From contig JBILGT010000005.1 in assembly GCA_044350895.1 (NCBI GenBank), forward strand, positions 1 to 48,672: a DNA stretch of 48,672 bases. Direction: 5' to 3'. This DNA is from OMIS01 sp044350895 (GTDB lineage Bacteria > Patescibacteriota > Microgenomatia > UBA1400 > PJMF01). A program made the position numbers and the translations under genes. Positions within the stretch are counted from its first letter, which is position 1. The number at the start of each line of letters is the position of its first letter. Below are positions 8,752 through 16,408 of this stretch, piece by piece. The notes beneath the pieces were generated by a model. The model had not been told where the DNA came from. It saw only the letters and a program-made list of their open reading frames with translations, and did no database searches.

Positions 8752-9739
8752 GCGTATTGTTGTGACTGGCGGTGCCGGGTTTATTGGGAGTCATCTTGTT
8801 GACCGATTGATTGATGAAGGACACACACTGTGTGTTGTTGATGATTTGAGCGGTGGTTATATGGAAAATCTGAAGAATTCAGTTCAGTTCCACAAAGTGG
8901 ACATTAGAAACTACAAAAAATTGTTAGATATTTTTTCAGAATTTAAGCCTCAAGTTGTGTATCATCTGGCTGCCAATGCCGCAGAAAGTAAAGCTCAGTT
9001 TAGTCCTATCGACATTACTTCACGCAACTATGACGGGGCTGTAAAGGTTTTAACAGCGGCGATCACTAATGGATTGGAAAGATTTATTTTTACATCCAGC
9101 ATTGCGGTGTATGGAGCAGGACAGACACCATTCAAAGAATCAAGTATTCCAATTCCTGAAGATGTCTACGGAGTCACAAAGTATGCATTTGAACAGACGT
9201 TGAAAATTTTGAGCGAAGTCCACAACTTTGAGTATGTTGTAGTTCGTCCACACAATGTGTATGGTCTTCGCCAAAACATGCGTGATCCTTACAGAAATGT
9301 TGTAACAATTTTTATGAATGCATTGCTTGCTAAGTTACCAGTCTACATTTATGGAAAAGGTAATCAAGAACGATGTTTTTCATATATCGACGATGTAGCT
9401 ACTGCTTTAGTGAACTGTCTAAAAAAATCTGTTGCAGGAATGACATTTAATATTGGTTCTGACAAACCACATACTGTTTCTGAGTTGCTTGCTACAATAG
9501 AAAAAGTGAGCGGAACAACTACTGAGGTCCAGTATTTACCACTCAGACCAACTGAAGTGCTCCGCGCAGTGAGTGATCATTCAGTTAGTAAAAAATATTT
9601 GCAGTATGAGGACTCAGTAGACTTGATAACTGGATTACAGAGAACGTGGCATTGGGTACAAAAACAAGGCTATCAAAAACCGAAATTTACTTCCATTGAA
9701 ATTCAAAGTGAACTGCTTCCCACAAACTGGAAAAGGTGA
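8744..9739 (+). CDS. NAD-dependent nucleotide-sugar epimerase (SDR, GalE-like)
   Basis: A 331-residue extended short-chain dehydrogenase. The NAD-binding loop is VTGGAGFIGSHLVDRL at the N-terminus; the catalytic pair is TSSIAVYG (Ser) and YGVTKYAFEQ (YxxxK). RPHNVYGLRQ and ERCFSYIDDVA are typical of UDP-hexose 4-epimerases and related enzymes. It would interconvert UDP-sugars feeding the neighbouring glycosyltransferases. The start overlaps the GT2 stop by 8 bases. It converges on the minus-strand membrane protein with a 1-nt gap. The exact substrate (UDP-Glc, UDP-GlcNAc or UDP-GlcA) cannot be read from the motifs. Confidence 0.88.
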   Translation: MTKRIVVTGGAGFIGSHLVDRLIDEGHTLCVVDDLSGGYMENLKNSVQFHKVDIRNYKKLLDIFSEFKPQVVYHLAANAAESKAQFSPIDITSRNYDGAVKVLTAAITNGLERFIFTSSIAVYGAGQTPFKESSIPIPEDVYGVTKYAFEQTLKILSEVHNFEYVVVRPHNVYGLRQNMRDPYRNVVTIFMNALLAKLPVYIYGKGNQERCFSYIDDVATALVNCLKKSVAGMTFNIGSDKPHTVSELLATIEKVSGTTTEVQYLPLRPTEVLRAVSDHSVSKKYLQYEDSVDLITGLQRTWHWVQKQGYQKPKFTSIEIQSELLPTNWKR

Positions 9740-9740
9740 A

Positions 9741-11204
9741 TTAAATCTTTTTCCAGATAGTATAGTTACCCGAACGTTTGACTGGTAAATAATTTTTTAT
9801 AATAAACTGAGCGATTAAATCTTTTTCTAGTGTTACATCCACATCAGTCAAAATATATTGTACGTTTTTATTTTGCAAATCTGCAGTTACTTCTGCTTCA
9901 GTAGCTGAACTTAAAACACCAGTGTGTAAGTAGTCGAAACGTGTGGGGTTATTTTTAAGAGTAAGTACGTTGAATGTTGATGCAAAACTATAGGTAAAAA
10001 GGTATTTTTCATGTGGTGCGTTTTTAGTAAAAAACTGCAAAATTTCTTGTACTTCAAGTGTTGTGCTTGTATCAGAACTAATTAGTATTTGTGGATTACT
10101 ATTAAAATAATTTTGAGTAATAAGTGGTGGGTCCCAGCGGTAGTAGTTTTGGAAAAGTGAACTATATATTCCAAAGATAAATAAAGTGAGTAGAAAAAAA
10201 TTACTAATTTTTTGTAATTGTTTTTTTAATTGTGAACAAAAATAAATGAGTGGGAAACTAGCAAAGGCTAGTAGTGGTGTAAGGTGTACATAATCTGTGG
10301 TTGGGCGAATACTCAGGCCGTAATATGATACCGATAGAATTGAGTAGTAGAGAAGCGTTTTATTATTTTTATACCAAGCAACGACTCCAGCTAGAACAGA
10401 TATAAAAAATGGCAGTGTGTATAAAAATATTTTTAAGAATTGATGGAGTACAGGTGCAGGATACTGCCATGGCAAGATTGAGCGAAATGCTCCACCTAAA
10501 AGAATTCTTTCAAAAAGTAGAAAGCGCATGTCATTATAATATGCAGTGAATGAACCTGTTACAAAAAAGTAACTGGCTTGGATGCATCCCACAGCAAGTA
10601 AACCAAGAAACATTTTCCCAAACAGTTGAAGTTTATTGGGTTGTTGTAAAAGTAATAGGAAAATACAGTTTGAGAGAATAATTGCTACACCGAAATTCTG
10701 TTTGAATACCAATGTAAGGCCAGCAAAGACACCTACCCAAAAAAGGTCTTCTAACTTTTTTGTCTCAAAATAGTTGGACCAAAAATATACACTAATCACT
10801 CCAGTAGTAAGGCACAACATGACTGGCCAAACAAAATTGATATGACCTGCCCCCCAAAATATGTACAGACCAAGTAGCAGGAGTTGCAGAAAATGTGTAA
10901 ATCGATTTCTTTGCGAAAGTTTATACAGAACCACAGAACCAATAACAGTATTAATTACTGCAACAAGTCTGGAGGTGAGTACTGAAATACCAAGAAGTTT
11001 AAATGCAATAGCATTAAGATATGCAACACCAGGATGATAGACAAATTGAAAGTCCTTGTAGACGACTTCTCCCTGAGCCAAGCGTGACCCAGCTTGTAAA
11101 ATCCACCCTTCATCTGATAACGGGAACCCTCGAGTATGTAGTAGTAATGCTATAAAAAGTACACTACCAAGTACAAAACCTTCAAAAAATGAAATGGCTT
11201 TCAT
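9741..11204 (-). CDS. GT-C membrane glycosyltransferase (ArnT/PMT family-like)
   Basis: A 487-residue polytopic membrane protein with roughly 9-11 hydrophobic segments followed by a soluble C-terminal domain of about 110 residues. The first extracytoplasmic loop has RGFPLSDEGWILQAGSRL; an acidic pair here is the hallmark of GT-C enzymes (dolichyl-P-mannose mannosyltransferases, ArnT). VYKDFQFVYHPGVAY in the same loop fits the family. It likely uses a polyprenyl-phosphate sugar made by the GT2 enzyme at 8020. A TAAAAT box lies 8 nt before the ATG. Transfer to protein, lipid or glycan cannot be distinguished. Confidence 0.75.
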   Translation of the reverse strand: MKAISFFEGFVLGSVLFIALLLHTRGFPLSDEGWILQAGSRLAQGEVVYKDFQFVYHPGVAYLNAIAFKLLGISVLTSRLVAVINTVIGSVVLYKLSQRNRFTHFLQLLLLGLYIFWGAGHINFVWPVMLCLTTGVISVYFWSNYFETKKLEDLFWVGVFAGLTLVFKQNFGVAIILSNCIFLLLLQQPNKLQLFGKMFLGLLAVGCIQASYFFVTGSFTAYYNDMRFLLFERILLGGAFRSILPWQYPAPVLHQFLKIFLYTLPFFISVLAGVVAWYKNNKTLLYYSILSVSYYGLSIRPTTDYVHLTPLLAFASFPLIYFCSQLKKQLQKISNFFLLTLFIFGIYSSLFQNYYRWDPPLITQNYFNSNPQILISSDTSTTLEVQEILQFFTKNAPHEKYLFTYSFASTFNVLTLKNNPTRFDYLHTGVLSSATEAEVTADLQNKNVQYILTDVDVTLEKDLIAQFIIKNYLPVKRSGNYTIWKKI

Positions 11205-11225
11205 GATGATTTATTTTACTTGAGG

Positions 11226-11309
11226 CGGAAGGGGAGGGATTCGAACCCACGAGACCTGAAAGGTCACAGTTTTCAAGACTGTTGCGATGGACCACTCTGC
11301 CACCCTTCC
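11226..11309 (-). tRNA. tRNA-Ser(UGA)
   Basis: Class II cloverleaf on the minus strand: acceptor GGAAGGG/CCCTTCC, anticodon stem ACAGT/ACTGT around loop CTTGAAA (anticodon TGA), an extended variable arm GACC-TTTCA-GGTC, and T arm GTGGG-TTCGAAT-CCCTC. Discriminator G. CCA is not encoded (CCT follows). Confidence 0.96.
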
Positions 11310-11367
11310 TTTTTAGACGTCTTATTGTACCATCTAAACGCTATTGTTTCAGTCGAGTCTTCTGTTG

Positions 11368-11373
11368 TATAGT
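11368..11373 (+). promoter_or_regulatory. -10 box giving a leaderless mRNA
   Basis: TATAGT ends 8 nt before the ATG at 11382. A TTGTTT at 11344-11349 could serve as a -35 with an 18-bp spacer. Transcription would begin at or within 2 nt of the start codon. Confidence 0.55.
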
Positions 11374-11381
11374 GTGTTGGT

Positions 11382-12101
11382 ATGGATAGTTCGCAAAATA
11401 ATCAGTCAAATGGTCTGCTTGGAGAATCTGAAAAGGTACGCCTTCAAGGTGAAGTTCCAGTAGCACCGCCTGAAAATTTCACCCCACCAAACCAGGCAAC
11501 GCAGCCCGTTGAACCATCGCAGCCAACTGAACAAGCAAATCAAGATGTTCCACCAGGTGCAGAAGATCAACAAGCTGAAGATGACTATAGAAGATATCTT
11601 GCCCAGAGTAGTTTCCAAAAAGAAGAGGTTTTGTTTGAATGGAAAGCACCTAGCAGACCTTTTAAACGCCAAACACGACAGTTTTACTCCACTGTCGGTA
11701 TGATTGCCCTATTGATAGGTTTAATTTTGTTCTTTGCTGGTCAAGTTATTCCTGTTGCAGTTGTTTTCGCCGTCGTTTTTTTAGCATATGTGATGTACTC
11801 AATTCCCCCAGGTATAGTAGTACACAAACTCACGACATATGGCATCAGAGTGGAAGATACGTTGTACTACTGGGAAGAGATGTCTCAGTTTTGGTTTACT
11901 GAAAAATATGGACAACCATTGCTCCATGTTGGAATTGATAGATTCCCATTTAGATTAACACTGTTATTAGGAACAGTTGCGAAGGATAAAATGGAGTACT
12001 TACTTGATGCAATGCTACCTCAAGAAGTCCCGCCACTTACTGCTTATGAAAAGGCTGCAAAATGGCTCAATGACAAGATTCCTATCGATTTGGAATCGTA
12101 A
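11382..12101 (+). CDS. membrane protein with disordered N-terminus, unknown function
   Basis: A 239-residue protein. Residues 1-65 are rich in Gln, Pro and Glu and look disordered. A basic stretch (APSRPFKRQTRQFY) precedes two adjacent hydrophobic segments (about residues 105-145), giving a hairpin in the membrane. The C-terminal 90 residues (HKLTTYGIRVEDTLYYWEEM, then FWFTEKYGQPLLHVGI) look like a small beta-rich, PH-like domain. This disordered-tail, two-helix, PH-like plan is common in uncharacterised Patescibacteria proteins; no function is known to me. It has a leaderless-type promoter and stands alone between two tRNA genes. Confidence 0.72.
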   Translation: MDSSQNNQSNGLLGESEKVRLQGEVPVAPPENFTPPNQATQPVEPSQPTEQANQDVPPGAEDQQAEDDYRRYLAQSSFQKEEVLFEWKAPSRPFKRQTRQFYSTVGMIALLIGLILFFAGQVIPVAVVFAVVFLAYVMYSIPPGIVVHKLTTYGIRVEDTLYYWEEMSQFWFTEKYGQPLLHVGIDRFPFRLTLLLGTVAKDKMEYLLDAMLPQEVPPLTAYEKAAKWLNDKIPIDLES

Positions 12102-12126
12102 GGCTCGATATTAGCGATTTTTTTGG

Positions 12127-12132
12127 TACAAT
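12127..12132 (+). promoter_or_regulatory. -10 box for tRNA-Arg
   Basis: TACAAT lies 27 nt upstream of the mature tRNA-Arg 5' end, leaving a precursor leader of about 20 nt. No clear -35 element is visible. Confidence 0.45.
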
Positions 12133-12159
12133 ACAGGTTTGTAACCGCAATAGCCGTGA

Positions 12160-12231
12160 GCACCCATAGTTCAACGGATAGAATGAAGGATTGCGGATCC
12201 TTAGATCTAGGTTCGATTCCTAGTGGGTGCA
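12160..12231 (+). tRNA. tRNA-Arg(GCG)
   Basis: Cloverleaf with acceptor GCACCCA/TGGGTGC, D loop containing CGGATA (A20, an Arg identity base), anticodon stem AAGGA/TCCTT around loop TTGCGGA, and T arm CTAGG-TTCGATT-CCTAG. The anticodon is GCG (C35 is the main Arg determinant). Discriminator A; CCA is not encoded. Most bacteria use ACG here, deaminated to ICG by TadA, so GCG is unusual. The next gene starts 7 nt downstream. Confidence 0.95.
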
Positions 12232-12238
12232 CTCAACT

Positions 12239-13171
12239 ATGAAACGCGTACTAACTGCCCTAGTAATCGTCTATACATTTTCTTTGCTTGGAGAACTTGG
12301 AAGCTTGTGGTGGGTTTTTGATCTAGGTTCTCACTGGCGCGTTCACTATATTATCTCTGGTCTCATTCTCGTCTTATTCTATTTACTCCTTAAAAAACGT
12401 ACCCTTGCAGCTGTAGCCGGCATTGTGGCTGGTATTCACTTGATGATTATTTCACCGTACTTACAATTGACTGGGGGCAAAAATTCTACCTTGGAACTTG
12501 CTGAATCTGAACCTACGATGAAGGTTGCATTTGTAAACTCATACTGGATGCAGCCAGATATGACTCAGCTTATTGCTGCTATAAAGGAAATGCAGCCAGA
12601 TGTAGTCTTTCTTGAAGAACTGCAGCCCGATCAATATGAAGCGGTGAAAGCTGGGCTGCCAGAATATCCATTCTCATATCATGAATCAGTGTCCTATGCC
12701 TTTGACATGGGAGTTTTTAGTCGAATTCCCGTTGATGCAGTTAAACCTCATTACTTTGTCCCCAATGTTCCAACACTTGAAGTGAGTGTCACACTCGGTG
12801 ATAAAACTACTAAGTTGATTGGTGTACACCCATATTCGCCAGTCTCACAGGAATTTACACAGAAGAGAAATGAGTTGCTTGTTGAACTTTTTGACTATAC
12901 CAACAAACAAACTGACACGACGGTGATGGGTGGAGATTTTAATATTACTCAGTTCTCACCAGTTTTTCGTGAAGTCACAAAGAATGCACGACTTATTGAT
13001 ACACAAAAACAGTTTCCCCTTGAAAATACCTGGCCAACACATGTTCCTAAATTTCTTGCTATCCCAATTGACCAAGTTTTCGTGAGTCCTGATGTAAAAG
13101 TTTTGGAGCGATATCGTGGACCAAATACTGGTTCAGACCACTGGCCGCTAGTTGTTAAGGTGGCTTTATAA
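12239..13171 (+). CDS. endonuclease/exonuclease/phosphatase family protein, membrane-anchored
   Basis: A 310-residue protein. Three hydrophobic segments fill about residues 5-80, followed by an EEP domain. Catalytic motifs are in order: VAFVNSYWMQ, DVVFLEELQP (metal-binding Glu), IGVHPYSP, GGDFNIT (Asp and Asn), and GSDHWPLVV (Asp-His pair). The domain hydrolyses phosphodiester or phosphomonoester bonds; with membrane segments first it probably acts outside the cytoplasm on nucleic acid or phospholipid head groups. The frame is open upstream to a GTG inside the tRNA; the ATG at 12239 is the realistic start. With tRNA-Arg 7 nt upstream it may be expressed by read-through. Confidence 0.87.
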   Translation: MKRVLTALVIVYTFSLLGELGSLWWVFDLGSHWRVHYIISGLILVLFYLLLKKRTLAAVAGIVAGIHLMIISPYLQLTGGKNSTLELAESEPTMKVAFVNSYWMQPDMTQLIAAIKEMQPDVVFLEELQPDQYEAVKAGLPEYPFSYHESVSYAFDMGVFSRIPVDAVKPHYFVPNVPTLEVSVTLGDKTTKLIGVHPYSPVSQEFTQKRNELLVELFDYTNKQTDTTVMGGDFNITQFSPVFREVTKNARLIDTQKQFPLENTWPTHVPKFLAIPIDQVFVSPDVKVLERYRGPNTGSDHWPLVVKVAL

Positions 13172-13200
13172 TTATTTAATTACAAAATCAAGTAATCTGA

Positions 13201-13206
13201 TATAGT
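13201..13206 (+). promoter_or_regulatory. -10 box for tRNA-Ser(CGA)
   Basis: TATAGT lies 10 nt upstream of the mature tRNA 5' end at 13217, so the precursor would carry a leader of only about 4 nt. No clear -35 box is visible. Confidence 0.45.
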
Positions 13207-13216
13207 ATCCAGAAGT

Positions 13217-13304
13217 GGAGAGGTGCCTAGAGTGGCTTATTGGTCAGGTCTCGAAAACCTTGAGGTCCTTTTGGGCCGCGCGGGTTCGAATCCCGCCCTC
13301 TCCG
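13217..13304 (+). tRNA. tRNA-Ser(CGA)
   Basis: Class II cloverleaf: acceptor GGAGAGG/CCTCTCC, anticodon arm CAGGT-CTCGAAA-ACCTT (anticodon CGA, reads UCG), a long variable arm, and T arm GCGGG-TTCGAAT-CCCGC. Discriminator G, no encoded CCA. The last 16 bases plus one flanking base recur 133 nt downstream. Confidence 0.95.
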
Positions 13305-13438
13305 CACCGGTCAGCAATCATGCCTTAGGCATGAATTGATGGGCGGTATGATTGGAGGGATGTCCAGTGCCCGATCAAGCGAACACCTTCAGTAAATAAA
13401 TGTGTGAGCATGACGAGGGTAAATCCCGCCCTCTCCGC
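13289..13438 (+). repeat. 17-bp direct repeat of tRNA-Ser 3' end (attachment-like)
   Basis: The 17-mer AATCCCGCCCTCTCCGC occurs at 13289-13305, the 3' end of tRNA-Ser(CGA), and again at 13422-13438. The spacer contains a perfect 7-bp hairpin TCATGCC-TTA-GGCATGA near 13319-13335. About 70 bases before the second copy, GGAGGGA resembles a tRNA 5' acceptor strand, so this may be a badly decayed second tRNA copy or a displaced tRNA 3' end left by an integrative element. No integrase is present. Confidence 0.6.
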
Positions 13439-13439
13439 C

Positions 13440-13608
13440 TGACGGGATACCCAATTAATAGCTAAAAGCATTGATAAATCATCACAATTTTTATCTTATA
13501 ATTACACTTTTGACAACCTAAAAAATTATCTTTGAAATTTAACTTTCCGCCTGGAAAATAGTTCGAATTCCACCACCATCCCCAAATATTTAGTGTAGAC
13601 TAAATTAT
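13440..13608. other. non-coding AT-rich stretch with a second T-arm-like motif
   Basis: With the repeat region this makes about 300 bases without a convincing ORF. GTTCGAATTCCACCACCATC at 13561-13580 looks like a tRNA T-loop running into an acceptor strand, but no matching 5' half is visible nearby. At 13596-13601 TAGACT ends 7 nt before the ATG at 13609 and may act as a weak -10 box for a leaderless mRNA. Confidence 0.35.
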
Positions 13609-14328
13609 ATGTCTAATCTAATAGATGTCCCTCAAGCTTCACACGAAACTCAAAATTTAGAGAAACTCTACGCCCAACTTCATGATAAAAAAGCTCAATT
13701 TACGCAAATAGCAAAAACTTTAAATTCAATCTTAGAAAGAGTTGGCAATGAAGAAGATTGCTTTTGGATCTCTCACGCATGGGCAGAAAGTCTTGTTACA
13801 GGAAAAACAGTTAGTAAGAAGAATTTTCCGTACGGTTCGATGATGGAGATTCGACATGATGCTCTTTGGCGAAAAGACCAGGAAGGTTATAAAGGGGCTC
13901 ATGTAAGTCTAGGGGCAGAATCATACATGATTACAATAAGAACCCAAGGACAACACGGTAATTTGCCTGCACGTGAGTATCACAATCTTACTTTTATAGA
14001 AGATATTGATGCATTGCAGCAATTTTGTGAAGGATTACCCAATGGCTCTTTAGGAATGGTATTGTTAGGATATGAAGGTACAAGAAATGGTCATGCATTA
14101 TTAGTATGTAAGATAAACGGGAATGTTGTCTTTATTGATAATTCTGTAGAACCAGGCCCTTGGATAAAAAACATAGATGAGTTTAAAAAATATAGTGGTA
14201 GTACACATTGTCACATATATCTCTACCCAGAAAGAATATTCAGTTTTCCTGATCAAAAAGAAGAAGTTATAACTGAAGAAACTAAACCATTTGCGAGATT
14301 TTCAAAATTTCTAAAAGCTTTTGGATAA
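13609..14328 (+). CDS. orphan protein with papain-like Cys-His-Asp arrangement
   Basis: A 239-residue soluble protein I do not recognise at family level. Residues 1-45 form a charged helical region. A Cys in EEDCFWISHAWAESL (Cys51) starts what looks like a helix, as in papain-fold enzymes. About 110 residues later GSLGMVLLGYEGTRNGHALL gives His162, followed by NGNVVFIDNS with Asp177/Asn178. Cys, then GH in a strand, then D/N in the next strand is the order seen in papain-fold proteases and in Tox-PL-type glutamine deamidase toxins. This is pattern matching by eye. There is no signal peptide and no obvious immunity gene. It sits alone beside the tRNA-Ser repeat and looks like island cargo. A weak TAGACT box 7 nt upstream suggests a leaderless mRNA. 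Confidence 0.6.
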   Translation: MSNLIDVPQASHETQNLEKLYAQLHDKKAQFTQIAKTLNSILERVGNEEDCFWISHAWAESLVTGKTVSKKNFPYGSMMEIRHDALWRKDQEGYKGAHVSLGAESYMITIRTQGQHGNLPAREYHNLTFIEDIDALQQFCEGLPNGSLGMVLLGYEGTRNGHALLVCKINGNVVFIDNSVEPGPWIKNIDEFKKYSGSTHCHIYLYPERIFSFPDQKEEVITEETKPFARFSKFLKAFG

Positions 14329-14385
14329 GTTATTATTTCTTCCATTTATACCGAATAATAAAAAATAGGTTCTAACATTTGTATA

Positions 14386-14520
14386 CTAATCCCAATCTGG
14401 TGAGAGTTTATCACTACTTTCCTCAGAAGCTCGATACATTTGCATTAAATTAAAAAATAAGCTAGCTAGGGTTCGGCGTAATTTGCACCAGCCCCGCTCA
14501 CAATAAAATGCTACTACCTT
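14386..14520 (-). other. possible C-terminal gene remnant
   Basis: On the minus strand a frame open from inside the preceding gene ends at TAG 14386-14388. Its last 40 or so codons read CERGWCKLRRTLASLF followed by NLMQMYRASEESSDKL and then SPDWD. Amino-acid composition is protein-like, but no start codon outside the neighbouring gene is convincing. It may be debris of a decayed gene. I cannot name a family. Confidence 0.2.
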
Positions 14521-16066
14521 AAATGGGTTGTCTAATCTCAATGATAAAGTCATGCAACTCTTTTATCTCGATAACACTCGTCGTAACATTTTGTTGTTGG
14601 TAAAATAGCTCCCGACCTCCAGAATCAATTACTAAATAATTAGGTTTTAGTACATAGTGGAAAATAGCAGGATGATCAGTTTTTTGTAGTACCCAATCAC
14701 CACCAAATTCACCTTCAGTTGCAAGTCCATACCACTGGGGCAAGGGAACATTCTCCCTCCTAGAATATTGTTCAAAAACAGATGCCCATTCAGTTCTAGA
14801 ACCATACGGTGCATCTAATACTGAGATACTAATCATTGAATCATCAGGAGCTAATTCATATACCATTGCTGCGATTTCTATTTTCTCCTTATATGTACTT
14901 GCACTTTTCTTCCAGAAAGCATGCTTCTCAAATGGTGCAAAGTTAATAGTAGCTATATAGAGTTGTTTGAATTGAAGGATGGAAAAAGTTAACAGTAGGA
15001 AGAAAATTAGATATCTGTGAGTCTTAATATGAAAATTAATGACGAATCCTGCTAATAGGATCATTGCAATGCCAATTCCTATGTCCAAAAAAATAGCATT
15101 TACATCTTCAACAAATAAGACAGAGTGTGAGCTCAGCCATAAAAGTATGAAGGCTAGAGGGCGGCCATTTTTTTTTGTAGTTACACATAACCAAATACTG
15201 TAAGCAACTAAACCTATTAATAGAATTAGAGATGCTGTCTCAGGTAGTCCAAAGACGGCATGTTTAGCAGTTAAACCCATATGGTTAAAGTACTTTTTAA
15301 GTACTTCATCCCAAGGTAAGTGATATGTGTTTGAAGTAAGCACATCGGTGAATAAGGCTTTGGTTGCTCTAAAGTTAAACTTAAATTCAGAGAGTACTAA
15401 TGGAGCGATACCCAATAAAAAACCTGATAAATATAATGCATAATTTTGTATTTTTGATTTTGTTCCGATTAAGGCTAAGAGTATAAATATATTTAGGTAG
15501 CTTAAAAATATTTGGCATTGTGTTGCTAAACCTAATGCTAACCCTAAAAAAAAATCAACCGCTGCATTATTGAATTTCTTCCAAAAAAAATAGTAAAACC
15601 AGGCCAAGAATGGAATACTTGCAGAAGGATTGAGTAACCATCTTGAATACTCAACTTGCTCATACGAGACGACAAATAAAAATAGTACACAATAAGTGGT
15701 GAAGTTATTTTTAAATAACTCCTTACTTAATAAATATAACGGTACGAGTGTAGACAAGTTAAGAATGATCATTGCTATCACTGGCAAATTTGGGTCACCT
15801 CTGGAAAGAAAGTAAAATGGAGCTAAGAAGTAGTAATATAGTGGCCCGTGATAGATAACTGTTCTTTCAGATTTGGGACCGAGTAAAATAATATTTTTTT
15901 CTTCAATAATGGATCTTATTGTGTAAGAATCTCTTGCGGTATCAATATCGTTCCAAATAAAGTTATCTTTACCTGGATATAATCGTAAAAAAAATCCAAG
16001 TATGATCGCGCCGAAAATAATTAACAAGAAATGAAGTTTGTTATTTAAAAATATGGATTGATTCAT
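14519..16066 (-). CDS. GT-C membrane glycosyltransferase (ArnT/PMT-like)
   Basis: A 515-residue polytopic protein with about 10-12 hydrophobic segments and a soluble C-terminal domain of about 120 residues. The first extracytoplasmic loop contains FIWNDIDTARDSYTIRSIIE, with an Asp/Glu-rich pattern like the catalytic loop of GT-C transferases. VIYHGPLYYYFLAPFY and YSRWLLNPSASIPFLAWFYY are typical of the bacterial PMT_2 group. It would transfer a sugar from polyprenyl phosphate outside the membrane. The ATG at 16066 lies 16 nt after a TATAAT box (16083-16088); a longer in-frame start at 16126 would precede that box and is rejected. It is isolated between debris-rich intergenic stretches. Confidence 0.74.
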   Translation of the reverse strand: MNQSIFLNNKLHFLLIIFGAIILGFFLRLYPGKDNFIWNDIDTARDSYTIRSIIEEKNIILLGPKSERTVIYHGPLYYYFLAPFYFLSRGDPNLPVIAMIILNLSTLVPLYLLSKELFKNNFTTYCVLFLFVVSYEQVEYSRWLLNPSASIPFLAWFYYFFWKKFNNAAVDFFLGLALGLATQCQIFLSYLNIFILLALIGTKSKIQNYALYLSGFLLGIAPLVLSEFKFNFRATKALFTDVLTSNTYHLPWDEVLKKYFNHMGLTAKHAVFGLPETASLILLIGLVAYSIWLCVTTKKNGRPLAFILLWLSSHSVLFVEDVNAIFLDIGIGIAMILLAGFVINFHIKTHRYLIFFLLLTFSILQFKQLYIATINFAPFEKHAFWKKSASTYKEKIEIAAMVYELAPDDSMISISVLDAPYGSRTEWASVFEQYSRRENVPLPQWYGLATEGEFGGDWVLQKTDHPAIFHYVLKPNYLVIDSGGRELFYQQQNVTTSVIEIKELHDFIIEIRQPI

Positions 16067-16082
16067 GATTGTTCTACGTTTA

Positions 16083-16088
16083 ATTATA
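16083..16088 (-). promoter_or_regulatory. -10 box for the GT-C gene
   Basis: A perfect TATAAT on the minus strand, 16 nt before the ATG at 16066, predicts a leader of about 9-10 nt. No obvious -35 box. Confidence 0.55.
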
Positions 16089-16186
16089 GCTGAAGTATAT
16101 GTAATCTTGTGTGGGAAAAGCAACATATGAAGAGATTTTGAGAAAGTTTACAGCATTCTAAGGTTCTTGTTTTCTAATTTTTATTT

Positions 16187-16366
16187 TTGAAGACCACTGA
16201 AGATTGGTGTAAATATTCTGACTCTTTTTACAGGGGTGATCTATCGATATTTGAACTTGAAAACTATGAAATTGGAATTAGTCAAAAAATCAGTTTAGAT
16301 GAGAAAGTTATCAAACTTAAAGAAGTCGTCTCTATTATTAAAAAACTATCTCAGCTCAACAAATAA
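16187..16366 (+). CDS. small ORF or gene remnant, 59 codons
   Basis: An open frame from a TTG codon after an in-frame TAA (16175-16177), ending at TAA 16364-16366. It encodes an acidic/basic, coiled-coil-prone peptide containing KTTEDWCKYSDSFYRGDLS and later KLKEVVSIIKKLSQLNK. Codon use looks coding, but there is no ATG and no convincing ribosome site. It is most likely the 3' end of a decayed gene in this 570-bp gap. Confidence 0.3.
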   Translation: MKTTEDWCKYSDSFYRGDLSIFELENYEIGISQKISLDEKVIKLKEVVSIIKKLSQLNK

Positions 16367-16408
16367 GGAGTTCTGATTTTTGTCCCTTAGCAATCATTGC
16401 AGAACCAA

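Noticed and set aside
13305..13438. A complete second tRNA between the two repeats
   Set aside because: The acceptor strands partly pair, but no 5-bp anticodon stem with a 7-base loop or proper T arm can be drawn.
16064..16126. ATG 16126 as the start of the second GT-C gene
   Set aside because: It would place the TATAAT box inside the coding region and add a non-conserved tail before the first helix.
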